Shown here: positions 1 through 7,128 of the stretch, one piece after another
Layout: each line of letters opens with the position of its first letter
How positions within the stretch are numbered: the first letter of the stretch is position 1
From: an uncultured Lachnospiraceae bacterium
GTDB taxonomy: Bacteria; Bacillota; Clostridia; Lachnospirales; Lachnospiraceae
Direction: 5' to 3'
DNA: 25,843 bases
Assembly: GCA_910586315.1 (NCBI GenBank)
Contig: CAJUIP010000040.1
Location: 1-25,843, forward strand
Made by a program: the position numbers and the translations under genes
Notes under the pieces: generated by a model
The model's database searches: none
What the model saw: the letters and a program-made list of their open reading frames with translations, nothing else
Told to the model about the DNA's origin: nothing

Positions 1-90
1 TTATTTTCCAAGGAGTTCCGGCTTTGCTAATCATTTCAAGTGTCGAAAACAGGATTTTATCTGAAAAAGAAAGTAAAATCGGCCGCAAGT

Positions 91-238
91 TTCGACATGA
101 TTCGCGGCCTTGCATATTCTTTAGAGCTTATGCTATAATGTTATCAGACATTATAGCCGCACCGATTCGCGGCCTCCCGAAGGGAAGGACAATTACCGAT
201 GTGAATCGTGTGCATCCTGCGGAGCATATCATGTCGAA
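91..238. repeat. Inverted repeat enclosing the cupin promoter
   Basis: The 11-base arms TTCGACATGAT (91-101) and ATCATGTCGAA (228-238) are perfect reverse complements, 126 bases apart, and enclose the cupin promoter. Inside the interval GATTCGCGGCCT occurs twice as a direct repeat (99-110 and 164-175), and GGCCGC/GCGGCC (81-86 and 104-109) forms a small inverted pair at the left edge. No protein is encoded here. It could be a structured leader plus operator, or a small palindromic insertion that brought a promoter with it. The arms are seen directly; the interpretation is inference. Confidence 0.45.
110..139 (+). promoter_or_regulatory. Sigma-A type promoter with operator-like palindrome, for the cupin gene
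   Basis: TTGCAT (110-115) is followed after 18 bases by TATAAT (134-139), with an extended -10 TG at 131-132. The -10 lies within a perfect 9-base inverted repeat, GCTATAATG (132-140) and CATTATAGC (149-157), separated by 8 bases, which is a plausible repressor site. Transcription would start near 146 and give a leader of about 155 nt before the cupin start codon. I do not recognise a riboswitch in that leader. Confidence 0.6.
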
Positions 239-300
239 GACTTGATAGAATGTTGCCAAATATGATAGCAAATGCAGTGCAAGAAGGAGGCGCAAATTTT

Positions 301-657
301 ATGGTACGTAAAACAGAAACAGCCTTTGTCCCCAATCTGCGAGGCGGCGAGGGAACTATTGAAATCCGTCACATCTTATCCAAAAAAGAGCTCATGGGCC
401 ACGGCTCCATGTACGCCCATGTTATCATTCCGCCAAAGGCCAGCCTTGGCTTCCATCAGCATGTGGGAAATACGGAGCCATACTATGTTTTAAAGGGAAA
501 TGGGATTTTTGTGGACAATGATGGCTCCAGAACAAAGATATGCCCCGGCGATGTTTGTGTCATTGAAGTGGGGCAAAGCCATGCCATTGAAAATCCCGGC
601 AATGACCCTCTTGAAATCATGGCCCTGGTAATCAATGAAGCCGGAAAATGCGATTGA
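301..657 (+). CDS. Small single-domain cupin protein
   Basis: This 118-residue protein is a single conserved beta-barrel (cupin_2 type). The first cupin motif is visible as H52-x-H54 followed by E59 (in FHQHVGNTEPYY), and the second supplies H94 in the GDVCVIEVGQSHAIEN stretch, so the usual 3-His/1-Glu metal site is complete. Proteins of this size bind a metal and act as small enzymes (isomerases, oxygenases) or ligand sensors; the substrate cannot be read from the sequence. The start at 301 is chosen because AAGGAGG sits 7-8 bases upstream. An upstream in-frame ATG at 208 lacks such a site and adds residues that do not look cupin-like. The gene stands alone, with its own promoter and terminators, and converges on the HAD gene. 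Confidence 0.85.
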   Translation: MVRKTETAFVPNLRGGEGTIEIRHILSKKELMGHGSMYAHVIIPPKASLGFHQHVGNTEPYYVLKGNGIFVDNDGSRTKICPGDVCVIEVGQSHAIENPGNDPLEIMALVINEAGKCD

Positions 658-683
658 TTATCTTTCCCGGCTTAAAACCGCAA

Positions 684-736
684 AACCTCCGGCATATACC
701 TGTTATACTGACAGAGCAATGTCCGAAGGTTTTTTT
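684..736 (+). terminator. Intrinsic terminator of the cupin gene
   Basis: AACCTCCGG (684-692) pairs with CCGAAGGTT (723-731) with one mismatch, with a possible inner CTGT/ACAG stem, and the right arm runs into a T tract (730-736). It lies 27 bases after the cupin stop codon. Confidence 0.65.
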
Positions 737-737
737 C

Positions 738-774
738 GTAACAGTTCAGATACCCCCTGGACTGTTACTTTTTT
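738..774 (+). terminator. Second hairpin terminator; short GTAAC-type palindrome
   Basis: GTAACAGT (738-745) pairs perfectly with ACTGTTAC (761-768), and six T residues follow (769-774), so on the plus strand this reads as a second terminator behind the cupin gene. It touches the stop codon of the convergent HAD gene. On the minus strand the hairpin lacks a T tract. The same ends and the GATA-CCC loop recur at 4820-4849, which suggests a dispersed palindrome recruited as a terminator. Confidence 0.6.
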
Positions 775-1565
775 CAGATAACACTCAGGGCCTCAAGAGC
801 ATAGGCAATTCCATCATCCTCTACGTTTTTCGTAAGAAAAGAAGCATATGGCTCCAGCTCCCTGTCGTGTTTTCCCATGATAACCGAATTGCACGCATAC
901 CGGATCATGGCCAGATCATTGGTGCTGTCGCCGAAAGCATAGGATTCCTCCCACGGAATATGAAAATAATCCAGAGTAAATTTCATCGCTGCTGCTTTGT
1001 CAAATCCGGCCGGCACACACTCATAAAGACCATGTCCCCGGTCAATGGAAGTCATATCGTCACCCAGCTCTTTTAAAAATCCCTTTAAATCGCTGTATTG
1101 GTCCGCCAGGACACAGAATTTATCAAAGGAAACTGCTTCCTCGTTCCAATCGGCATAGCGCAGAATGTCATTCTGGAAGAACATCTTTTTTAATCGTTCT
1201 ATTTCCTCCATCCGGGGTTTTCCCGTATGCATAAAACAGTTCCCTGTCCCCTCCAGGACCCCTTCCAGATTATGAGACAGAATACATTTCTGAAGCTCCA
1301 TGCGCCGTGCTCTTCCAATCAGGTGATGAAGAGCCATGCGGCCCTGAATCTCAATGTATGTACCGCAGCCGCAAAGAAATCCATCCACAGACAAGCTGTC
1401 TTCAATTTCCCTCATCAGACATCTGGCTCTTCCGGAATTGATAAACACAAGATGACCTGCCTTCCGCGCCGCCTCAATCGCTTTTACAGCGCTTGAGGGA
1501 AGTATCTTGCTTCCCTCCGTAAGGAGCGTACCATCAATATCAAAAAATAATGCTTTTCTACTCAT
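774..1565 (-). CDS. Cof-type HAD-superfamily phosphatase
   Basis: The 263-residue protein has the four HAD motifs in order. Motif I is FDIDGT, with nucleophile D9 and acid/base D11. Motif II is the Ser of INSGRA (S44). Motif III is K190 in GFDKAAAM. Motif IV is GDSTND (212-217). The large cap between motifs II and III places it in the IIB (Cof/YbiV-like) group, cytosolic enzymes that dephosphorylate sugar phosphates, nucleotides or cofactors such as PLP and FMN. The length is normal for the family. GGAGG lies about 12 bases before the ATG, a little far. It is 40 bases downstream of the lipoprotein gene on the same strand and is probably cotranscribed. The substrate cannot be assigned. Confidence 0.88.
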   Translation of the reverse strand: MSRKALFFDIDGTLLTEGSKILPSSAVKAIEAARKAGHLVFINSGRARCLMREIEDSLSVDGFLCGCGTYIEIQGRMALHHLIGRARRMELQKCILSHNLEGVLEGTGNCFMHTGKPRMEEIERLKKMFFQNDILRYADWNEEAVSFDKFCVLADQYSDLKGFLKELGDDMTSIDRGHGLYECVPAGFDKAAAMKFTLDYFHIPWEESYAFGDSTNDLAMIRYACNSVIMGKHDRELEPYASFLTKNVEDDGIAYALEALSVI

Positions 1566-1605
1566 TCAGGCTTATTTCCTCCATCCTTCAAAGCCTTTAA
1601 ACCAC

Positions 1606-2739
1606 CTATGGCGCCACTGTCTCTGCTGCTGCGGTTGTTTCGGCCCCGGCCTCCGGTTCTGTCTCCACGGCATTGTCAATCAGATAGTAATAGGCGGCTC
1701 CCATACGGAAGAGGCGGTTGGCGGATTCCTCACCATAAGTGGAAATCATCTCCGCCGCATCGGAGAAATAATTCATCTTGGCCAGCTTGTTTTTCTGCTC
1801 CTCTGTGGGTACGATATTTTCCACCTTTATAATCTCATCCAAAGTCATTTCCTGCTTTACAAGATTTTCCGCGCTTTCCCTCAGCCCATCCAGATCCGTT
1901 CCCAAAAACAGGCCTAAGAAATCCTCCAGTTCCATTCCATACTGTCCGGCATAACCTGTGTATGTGCCCTTTAACTGGTTATACATGTCCTCCACTGCAT
2001 CCGGGTCACATTCTACCTGGGAATTTTCGATGACCTGGAGCAGAAGCTCACTTCCTGCTCTGTTAAAGTAGTTGCTCTCCGCCTGATTTACCAGTCTCTC
2101 ATATACCTGACTCTTTAAAGCTTCCAGCGTTGCACTTTCGTCCCCCGTTACCCGTTTTGCCAGATCATCGTCAATTTGAGTTTCCTCAACACTCTTTATG
2201 GCATTCAAGGTTACATGGAATATCACGTCCTGTCCGGCCAGCTCCGCATTTCCATAAGTTTCCGGGAATGTCAAATTCAGGTCCTTCTCATCTCCCGTAT
2301 TCATTCCGACCACGCCATCCTCAAACCCGTCAATAAAGGTATTGCTTCCCAGGACCAGATCATATCCCTCTCCGGTTCCTCCTAAGAAAGCCTCACCATC
2401 CCTGGTTCCGACATAGTCAATATTGGCCACGTCACCCTCCTTTGCCGGACGTCCTGTTACCTCAACTGGATACTGAGTTTGGAGCCTCTTTAACTCTTCC
2501 TCCATCTGTGCATCTGTGACATCTTCCACTCTGGCCGTAAGCTTCAGTCCCTTATAGTTTCCAAGCTGGATACCGGCATTATCCGTCAGTTTCTCCTGAG
2601 AGCCGGTCTCTGCTGCGGCTGTACTGCTCTCTGCCACTGTGGCTGTATCCTGATCCGTACCGCCTTTTTTGCAGCCTGTCATCACCATGGCGGCAGCAGC
2701 CACCGCAAGACCCGCTTTTATAAAATTCTTTTTTATCAT
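1606..2739 (-). CDS. Trigger-factor-like FKBP peptidyl-prolyl isomerase lipoprotein
   Basis: This 377-residue protein starts with a lipoprotein signal (MIKKNF, a hydrophobic Ala/Val stretch, lipobox VMTGC with Cys23) followed by a low-complexity Thr/Ala/Glu linker. Residues about 55-95 resemble the end of the trigger factor N-terminal region. Residues about 100-182 are an FKBP-type PPIase domain (GDVANIDYVG, FIDGFEDGVVGM, GDEKDLNLTFPETYG), and about 188-350 match the helical trigger factor C-terminal domain. The protein therefore looks like a membrane-anchored, extracytoplasmic folding chaperone, analogous in role to PrsA but built from the trigger factor fold. The C terminus is a low-complexity Glu/Ala/Thr tail. 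GGAAGGA precedes the ATG. A TATAAT (2762-2757 on the minus strand) lies 17 bases upstream, but I see no good -35 for it. Confidence 0.85.
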   Translation of the reverse strand: MIKKNFIKAGLAVAAAAMVMTGCKKGGTDQDTATVAESSTAAAETGSQEKLTDNAGIQLGNYKGLKLTARVEDVTDAQMEEELKRLQTQYPVEVTGRPAKEGDVANIDYVGTRDGEAFLGGTGEGYDLVLGSNTFIDGFEDGVVGMNTGDEKDLNLTFPETYGNAELAGQDVIFHVTLNAIKSVEETQIDDDLAKRVTGDESATLEALKSQVYERLVNQAESNYFNRAGSELLLQVIENSQVECDPDAVEDMYNQLKGTYTGYAGQYGMELEDFLGLFLGTDLDGLRESAENLVKQEMTLDEIIKVENIVPTEEQKNKLAKMNYFSDAAEMISTYGEESANRLFRMGAAYYYLIDNAVETEPEAGAETTAAAETVAP

Positions 2740-2841
2740 TTTTCTTTTCCTTCCAAATTATATCGCATACTCGGGTGAAAACCCTGTCCCGCAGATTTTA
2801 ACACAATCCCTCCTCAAATAAAAGGCTTTTTAGACAAATTT

Positions 2842-2882
2842 AAGAAAAGCTGCATGCCCCCGTGGAACACACAGCTTTTCTT
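2842..2882 (-). terminator. Hairpin terminator after the M18 aminopeptidase gene
   Basis: AAGAAAAGCTG (2842-2852) pairs perfectly with CAGCTTTTCTT (2872-2882). The stem extends outward into AT-rich arms with a 4-base bulge. Read on the minus strand, the right arm is T-rich and is followed by an AT-rich stretch. It lies 44 bases downstream of the aminopeptidase stop codon and separates that operon from the lipoprotein gene. Confidence 0.6.
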
Positions 2883-2925
2883 ACTTAAATTCATTCTGCG
2901 TCATCGATGCGTCTGCAAAGTATGC

Positions 2926-4317
2926 CTATTTATAAAATGCCTTAAACGCCTTGAATGTATGATAAACATCCAGCTTGGAAGCAAGCTCAAAGGGAGAATG
3001 CATGGAAAGAATCGGGACGCCCAAGTCTACCACTTCCACATCCATCCGTGCCACAAACTGTGCAATAGTTCCGCCGCCGCCCACATCAACGGCTCCCAGT
3101 TCTCCGGTCTGCCAGCAGACACCGTTTGCTTCCATAATATTAATCACTGCAGTCATAACCTCCGCACTGGCGTCACTGCTTCCGGATTTCCCTCTGGCTC
3201 CTGTGTATTTGGTCAATACACAGCCCTTATTGATGGCACTGGAATTTTTTTCCTCGTAAGCAAAGGAAAAAGTCGGATCATAAGCGGCATTCACATCAGA
3301 GGAAAGGCACAGAGAATGACGAAGAACCGTCTTTAAATCGGTTCCCTCAGCCTGGCACAGGTCTTCAATGATATGAAGCACGAAATCGGAATTAAGTCCC
3401 GTATTTCCAACGGAACCGATCTCTTCTTTATCTGCCAGGATAGTAAGGGTTGTATGGGCTGGCGCCTTCGTCTCTATTTCCGCCATCAAAGCCGTATAAG
3501 CACAGACACGGTCATCCTGTCCATAAGCCCCCACCAGGCTCCTGTCCAGTCCCACATCCACAGCCTTATAAGAAGGTACCAACTCTATTTCCGCCCTTGT
3601 AAAGTCCTTCTCTGTGATTCCGTATTTTTCATTTAACAGCTTCATAACCATCAATTTTACCGGAGCTTTCAATTTCTCGCCTTCTTCTCCAAAAAATGGA
3701 ATGGAGCCAATTACAATATTTAATTCCTCGCCTTTGAGTCCTTCCGCCAGCTTTCTTCCATTCTGCTCCCCGGCCAAATGGGGAAGCAGGTCAGTGATGC
3801 AGAACTGCGGATCACCCTCCTTTTCACCTATAGAGATTTCCACCATAGTTCCGTCCGCGGTGCCTACTACTCCATGCATGGAAAGCGGAACGGCGCCCCA
3901 CTGGTATTTGCGGATTCCTCCATAATAATGGGGTTTTAAGTAGGCAATATCATTCTTTTCAAATAATGGGTTGGGCTTTAAATCCAGTCTTGGAGAATCA
4001 ATATGGGCGCCGTTCATACGGAGTCCCTCCTCCAGAGGAAGACTTCCGATGGTTGCCGCCGCCAGAGCTTTCTTTCGGATATTCCAGTATACCTTGTCTC
4101 CGGTTTTATAGGATGCCTTCGGGTCAAATTCTGTATAACCGGCCTGTTCCAGCATAAGAACCGCCTCTTTCACGCATTCCCGCTCTGTCTTGCCTTTGTT
4201 TAAAAATACTTTGTAGCCCTCGCAAAAATCCGCTGCCGGCTGAATATCCTCCGGCATTTTCTCTGCAATGTGGGGAGCTTCCCACAAAAGTGCTTTTTCC
4301 ATTTCTTTTCCGTTCAT
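2926..4317 (-). CDS. M18 family metallo-aminopeptidase
   Basis: The 463-residue protein belongs to peptidase family M18 (aspartyl aminopeptidase/aminopeptidase I group), cytosolic di-zinc enzymes that release N-terminal residues from peptides. Visible ligands and catalytic residues are H105-x-D107 in NGAHIDSPRLDLKP, D268/D269 in GQDDRVCAYTAL, E298/E299 in DKEEIGSVGNTG, an Asp in LSSDVNAAYDP, and a late His in SMHSPFELAS. The length is normal. AAAGGAG lies 8 bases before the ATG. The gene starts 18 bases after dtd and is the last gene of the S1-RelQ-Dtd-M18 run before a hairpin. The family is firm; substrate preference (acidic or broad) is not readable. Confidence 0.92.
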   Translation of the reverse strand: MNGKEMEKALLWEAPHIAEKMPEDIQPAADFCEGYKVFLNKGKTERECVKEAVLMLEQAGYTEFDPKASYKTGDKVYWNIRKKALAAATIGSLPLEEGLRMNGAHIDSPRLDLKPNPLFEKNDIAYLKPHYYGGIRKYQWGAVPLSMHGVVGTADGTMVEISIGEKEGDPQFCITDLLPHLAGEQNGRKLAEGLKGEELNIVIGSIPFFGEEGEKLKAPVKLMVMKLLNEKYGITEKDFTRAEIELVPSYKAVDVGLDRSLVGAYGQDDRVCAYTALMAEIETKAPAHTTLTILADKEEIGSVGNTGLNSDFVLHIIEDLCQAEGTDLKTVLRHSLCLSSDVNAAYDPTFSFAYEEKNSSAINKGCVLTKYTGARGKSGSSDASAEVMTAVINIMEANGVCWQTGELGAVDVGGGGTIAQFVARMDVEVVDLGVPILSMHSPFELASKLDVYHTFKAFKAFYK

Positions 4318-4335
4318 CGTATCTTCTCCTTTGTG

Positions 4336-4788
4336 TTATGTAAACAGATCTTTACTGTCAAGCATCAGTGTAAAGGGACCGTCATTCACCAGGGAGACCT
4401 TCATATCCGCCCCGAATGTTCCATGCTCCACTTTTCCCACATGTGTTTTACACCGCTCCATAAAGTACTCATAGAGGCGGTCCGCTTCCGCGGGAGCGCC
4501 TGCCCCGATGAAACTGGGACGGTTTCCCTTTCGGCAGTCCGCGTAGAGGGTAAACTGGCTCACCACCAAAAGCTCCCCTCCTACATCCTGAAGAGAAAGG
4601 TTGGTTTTTCCATTTTCATCCTCAAAGATACGGAGCTTGCAGATTTTATCTGCCAGCTTATCCGCCACTGTTTCATTGTCTTCATCGGATACGCCCAGAA
4701 GAATAAAAAAACCCTTTCCAATGGACCCGACCGCCTCGCCATCCACACGAACTTCGGCCTCTGTCACTCTCTGTAGTACTGCTCTCAT
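4336..4788 (-). CDS. dtd: D-aminoacyl-tRNA deacylase
   Basis: This 150-residue protein is DTD, the homodimeric enzyme that hydrolyses D-amino acids wrongly attached to tRNA. The two signature motifs are both present: S77-QFT (in VVSQFTLYAD) and the Gly137-Pro138 pair (NDGPFTLM), whose cis-proline forms the chirality-checking site. The size is typical of bacterial DTD. AAGGAG lies upstream of the ATG. It lies between the alarmone synthetase and the aminopeptidase and is probably cotranscribed with them. In many Firmicutes dtd adjoins a Rel gene, so this neighbourhood is expected. Confidence 0.96.
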   Translation of the reverse strand: MRAVLQRVTEAEVRVDGEAVGSIGKGFFILLGVSDEDNETVADKLADKICKLRIFEDENGKTNLSLQDVGGELLVVSQFTLYADCRKGNRPSFIGAGAPAEADRLYEYFMERCKTHVGKVEHGTFGADMKVSLVNDGPFTLMLDSKDLFT

Positions 4789-4819
4789 GTTGCCTTTTGC
4801 TCCTTGAAATTTATTTCGC

Positions 4820-4849
4820 GTAACCGCCCGGATATCCCTGAACGGTTCC
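4820..4849. repeat. Short GTAAC-type palindrome between relQ-like gene and dtd
   Basis: GTAACCG (4820-4826) faces CGGTTCC (4843-4849) across a loop containing GATATCCC. It has nearly the same length (30 against 31 bases) and a matching end and loop pattern as the hairpin at 738-768. It begins at the stop codon of the RelQ-like gene and has no T tract on the minus strand, so it is not a clear terminator. It may be a processing or mRNA-stability element, or a dispersed repeat copy. Confidence 0.45.
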
Positions 4850-5556
4850 TATTCCGCCGCTTTCTGAAGATTTTCTGTCAGACTGCTGCCTTCTTCTTCA
4901 CGTCTTCGTTCTTCTTCCCGCTGGCTTCTCCCAATCTCCATAATTGCCTGATTCAGAGAAAACATCTTTGCATCCAGCATATCCACCATATCCGCGCACG
5001 CTTTTAACTCCGTCTCCATATAATCAGGCGGATTTCCTTCAAACTTATAAGCAATTTTATGCTCCAGGGAAGCCCAGAAGTCCATGGCAATGGTACGGAT
5101 CTGAATTTCTACCCTGGTATCTACCTTCCCATCCCTTAAATACACGGGAATGGTCACCACCATATGGTAGCTTTTATAGCCGTTGGATTTCGGATATTTG
5201 ATATAGTCCTTTACATGGAGTACCGTAATGTCCGCCTGTCTCGCAATCATATCCGCGATGGGGTATATATCAGACATGAAAGAGCAGATAATACGGATTC
5301 CCGCAATATCATTTAAGTGCTCCACCATATTTTCGATGGTCACATCTTTCCCGTCATGCTGAAGCTTTTTCACAATACTGGCCGGCGTCTTTAGCCGGGA
5401 TGTAATATGCTCAATGGGGTTGTAATTGTAAAGCTGAATATACTCATTGTTCAGTATTTCAATCTTTGTATTGATGGACTTCAATGCTGAACTGTATAAA
5501 AACATGGTTGATTTCCATTGATCTATCTGATCAAAGGTTTTTGGCTCTTGTGCCAC
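4849..5556 (-). CDS. RelQ-like small alarmone synthetase ((p)ppGpp synthetase)
   Basis: A stand-alone RelA/SpoT synthetase domain of about 235 residues, without HD hydrolase, TGS or ACT domains. Recognisable stretches are the DIAGIRIICSFMSDIY region, DYIKYPKSNGYKSYH (substrate-binding YIK.PK.NGY.S.H motif), and VEIQIRTIAMDFWASLEHKIAYK (EIQIRT motif). It should transfer pyrophosphate from ATP to GDP or GTP, giving an alarmone under stress. I chose the GTG at 5556 because GAGGAGG lies 8 bases before it. A second GTG at 5601 has only a weak site. A charged Glu/Arg-rich tail (REEERRREEEG) ends the protein. It starts 51 bases after the S1 gene. RelQ is the closest named group, but other small alarmone synthetase groups are possible. 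Confidence 0.9.
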   Translation of the reverse strand: MAQEPKTFDQIDQWKSTMFLYSSALKSINTKIEILNNEYIQLYNYNPIEHITSRLKTPASIVKKLQHDGKDVTIENMVEHLNDIAGIRIICSFMSDIYPIADMIARQADITVLHVKDYIKYPKSNGYKSYHMVVTIPVYLRDGKVDTRVEIQIRTIAMDFWASLEHKIAYKFEGNPPDYMETELKACADMVDMLDAKMFSLNQAIMEIGRSQREEERRREEEGSSLTENLQKAAE

Positions 5557-5607
5557 GCTGCCGCCTCCTCTCTGCACAGAACAGGAAACCGCCCGTTTCA
5601 CGATTTC

Positions 5608-6507
5608 CTAATTAAGCTTAATTCCTTTTAAAAGAGCGGCAAGGCCTGTGCTCGCCTGCCCCTCTTCTTTATAATCATAGGTCTCATGGGACTCGGTTTC
5701 GGCATTCTCTTCCGCTAAAACCTTCATGCTGAGGCTGATTTTATTATCTGCTGTGGAGATTATTTTCACTTTTATTTCCTGGCCTTCCTTTAAAACAACG
5801 CCAGGATGCTTAATTCTCTGCGTGCTGATCTGAGAAATATGAAGAAGTCCGGAAAGGCCGTTTTCCAGCGTCACAAAAGCTCCGTAGGGCTTTAACGTAT
5901 CTACAGTTCCGCTCATGACCGCTCCCACCTCGCATTTCGCGATTCGGCGGTTCTTCTCCTCCTGCTTTTTCTCTCTTGCAGCCTCGCGGCCGGAGAGCAC
6001 TAGGCGGCGTTCCTCTTCATTGGCAGTGATTACGGTTACTTCAATACTTTTTCCATCCCATTCCTTTAAGTCCTCCACATATTCGTCAGAAAGACGGGAG
6101 GCCGGAATAAATCCGCGGATTCCTTCCAGATATGCGATGGCGCCCGCATTGACCACTTCGCTGATTTTCACTTTTACAACCGTGCGCTCTTCCATCAGCT
6201 TCTTTAATTTATCCCATGCAAGGACAGCATTGGCCTCTTTCTTTGACAGCACCATATTTCCTTCTCCATCGTTAGTTGCCATTACTGTAGCGGTAATTTC
6301 ATCTCCAGGATGGATTGCCTCCTGCATGTTGAAATCAGGATCCTCACTCAGATCTTCCCTGCGTATTACTCCGTCCGCATAAGTTTTTAAATCCACAATC
6401 ACGGAATCCTCAGTCACGTCAATGACCGTTCCTGTCACCACATCGCCCACACGTATTTTCTTAAGGGAAGCCTCCAGCTCATCCTTGAGATCATCCATAG
6501 TTTCCAT
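5608..6507 (-). CDS. S1 RNA-binding domain protein (RpsA/YpfD-like, three S1 domains)
   Basis: The 299-residue protein contains three S1 (OB-fold) domains at about 20-89, 107-173 and 193-263. The third is the most canonical (SGTVDTLKPYGAFVTLENGLSGLLHISQIS). This is shorter than the six-domain S1 of proteobacteria and the four-domain YpfD of Bacillus. Proteins like this bind mRNA on or near the ribosome, though in Firmicutes they are often dispensable for initiation. The start at 6507 has GAGGG about 9 bases upstream. It heads the S1-RelQ-Dtd-M18 run. I could not find a convincing promoter in the 96 bases between it and the upstream terminator. Confidence 0.88.
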   Translation of the reverse strand: METMDDLKDELEASLKKIRVGDVVTGTVIDVTEDSVIVDLKTYADGVIRREDLSEDPDFNMQEAIHPGDEITATVMATNDGEGNMVLSKKEANAVLAWDKLKKLMEERTVVKVKISEVVNAGAIAYLEGIRGFIPASRLSDEYVEDLKEWDGKSIEVTVITANEEERRLVLSGREAAREKKQEEKNRRIAKCEVGAVMSGTVDTLKPYGAFVTLENGLSGLLHISQISTQRIKHPGVVLKEGQEIKVKIISTADNKISLSMKVLAEENAETESHETYDYKEEGQASTGLAALLKGIKLN

Positions 6508-6603
6508 GAATCATACCCTCTTTCTTTCATTTTCTTTCGCTACCTCTATTTAAACATATTCCGCCCGATTTTTCCATAGTTTTATTTGGGAAAATATTGG
6601 AAC

Positions 6604-6639
6604 AAAAAACGGCTGCAAAGCGTCTGCCGCCTCACAGCC
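6604..6639 (-). terminator. Intrinsic terminator of the two-component operon
   Basis: Read on the minus strand, GGCTG (6639-6635) pairs with CAGCC (6615-6611), with an inner GCG/CGC stem, and is followed by a run of T (6609-6604). It lies 7 bases after the stop codon of the small exported protein gene. Confidence 0.7.
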
Positions 6640-6645
6640 ATTTTA

Positions 6646-7092
6646 TCATTTCAGTAATTGGTTTACTTTTTTCCAAAGCTCCTTTATTTCTTCCTGGTCC
6701 TCTATCCTGTCCTTCTGAATCCGTATAATATTCTCAAGGGCGGCATTTGCCCCGTCCGCATTAAGTTTTTCATCACAGGCTTTTCTCGCCTTCGTATACG
6801 GGTCCAGACTTTCCTGTTCTTTTTCCTGTTCTTCCTGAAGCTTTAATATCTTTTCCACCGTTTTTTTCGCATCTTCTGACGGTGATTCCGCATCCATCCA
6901 GTTCAGCAGGGAGGTCTTGTTCTCCGCGTTAATTTTATCCAGCGCAATACTGCCTTTCAGCATATCCTTCATGTTATCAGCAATGGCCTCTTCGTATTTT
7001 TGCTGCTCTTCCTCCGTTGGAGCTGCAAATCCGGTCAGCGGGACTGAAAAAAGGCAGAGCATCAGACTGGCAATAAACAGAAGTCGTTTCAT
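6646..7092 (-). CDS. Small exported helical protein of unknown function
   Basis: This 148-residue protein has a clear Sec signal peptide (MKRLLF, hydrophobic core, likely cleavage after GFAA or near it at residues 20-23). The remainder is highly charged, Lys/Glu-rich and predicted helical, with a Glu/Gln-rich coiled-coil-like centre (KLQEEQEKEQESLD) and no recognisable catalytic motif. The start at 7092 is chosen because AAAGGAGG lies just upstream. The longer reading frame from 7128 begins directly after the kinase stop codon and has no ribosome site. The gene follows the histidine kinase by 36 bases, so it is probably the last gene of that operon and could be an accessory or output of the sensor. 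I do not recognise the family. Confidence 0.75.
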   Translation of the reverse strand: MKRLLFIASLMLCLFSVPLTGFAAPTEEEQQKYEEAIADNMKDMLKGSIALDKINAENKTSLLNWMDAESPSEDAKKTVEKILKLQEEQEKEQESLDPYTKARKACDEKLNADGANAALENIIRIQKDRIEDQEEIKELWKKVNQLLK

Positions 7093-7128
7093 TCCGTATC
7101 CTCCTTTACATTCCCCATAGTACCACAT

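Noticed and set aside
208..300. Longer cupin protein starting at the ATG at 208
   Set aside because: AAGGAGG is placed correctly for the ATG at 301 and the added residues are Cys/Arg-rich and unlike a cupin N terminus.
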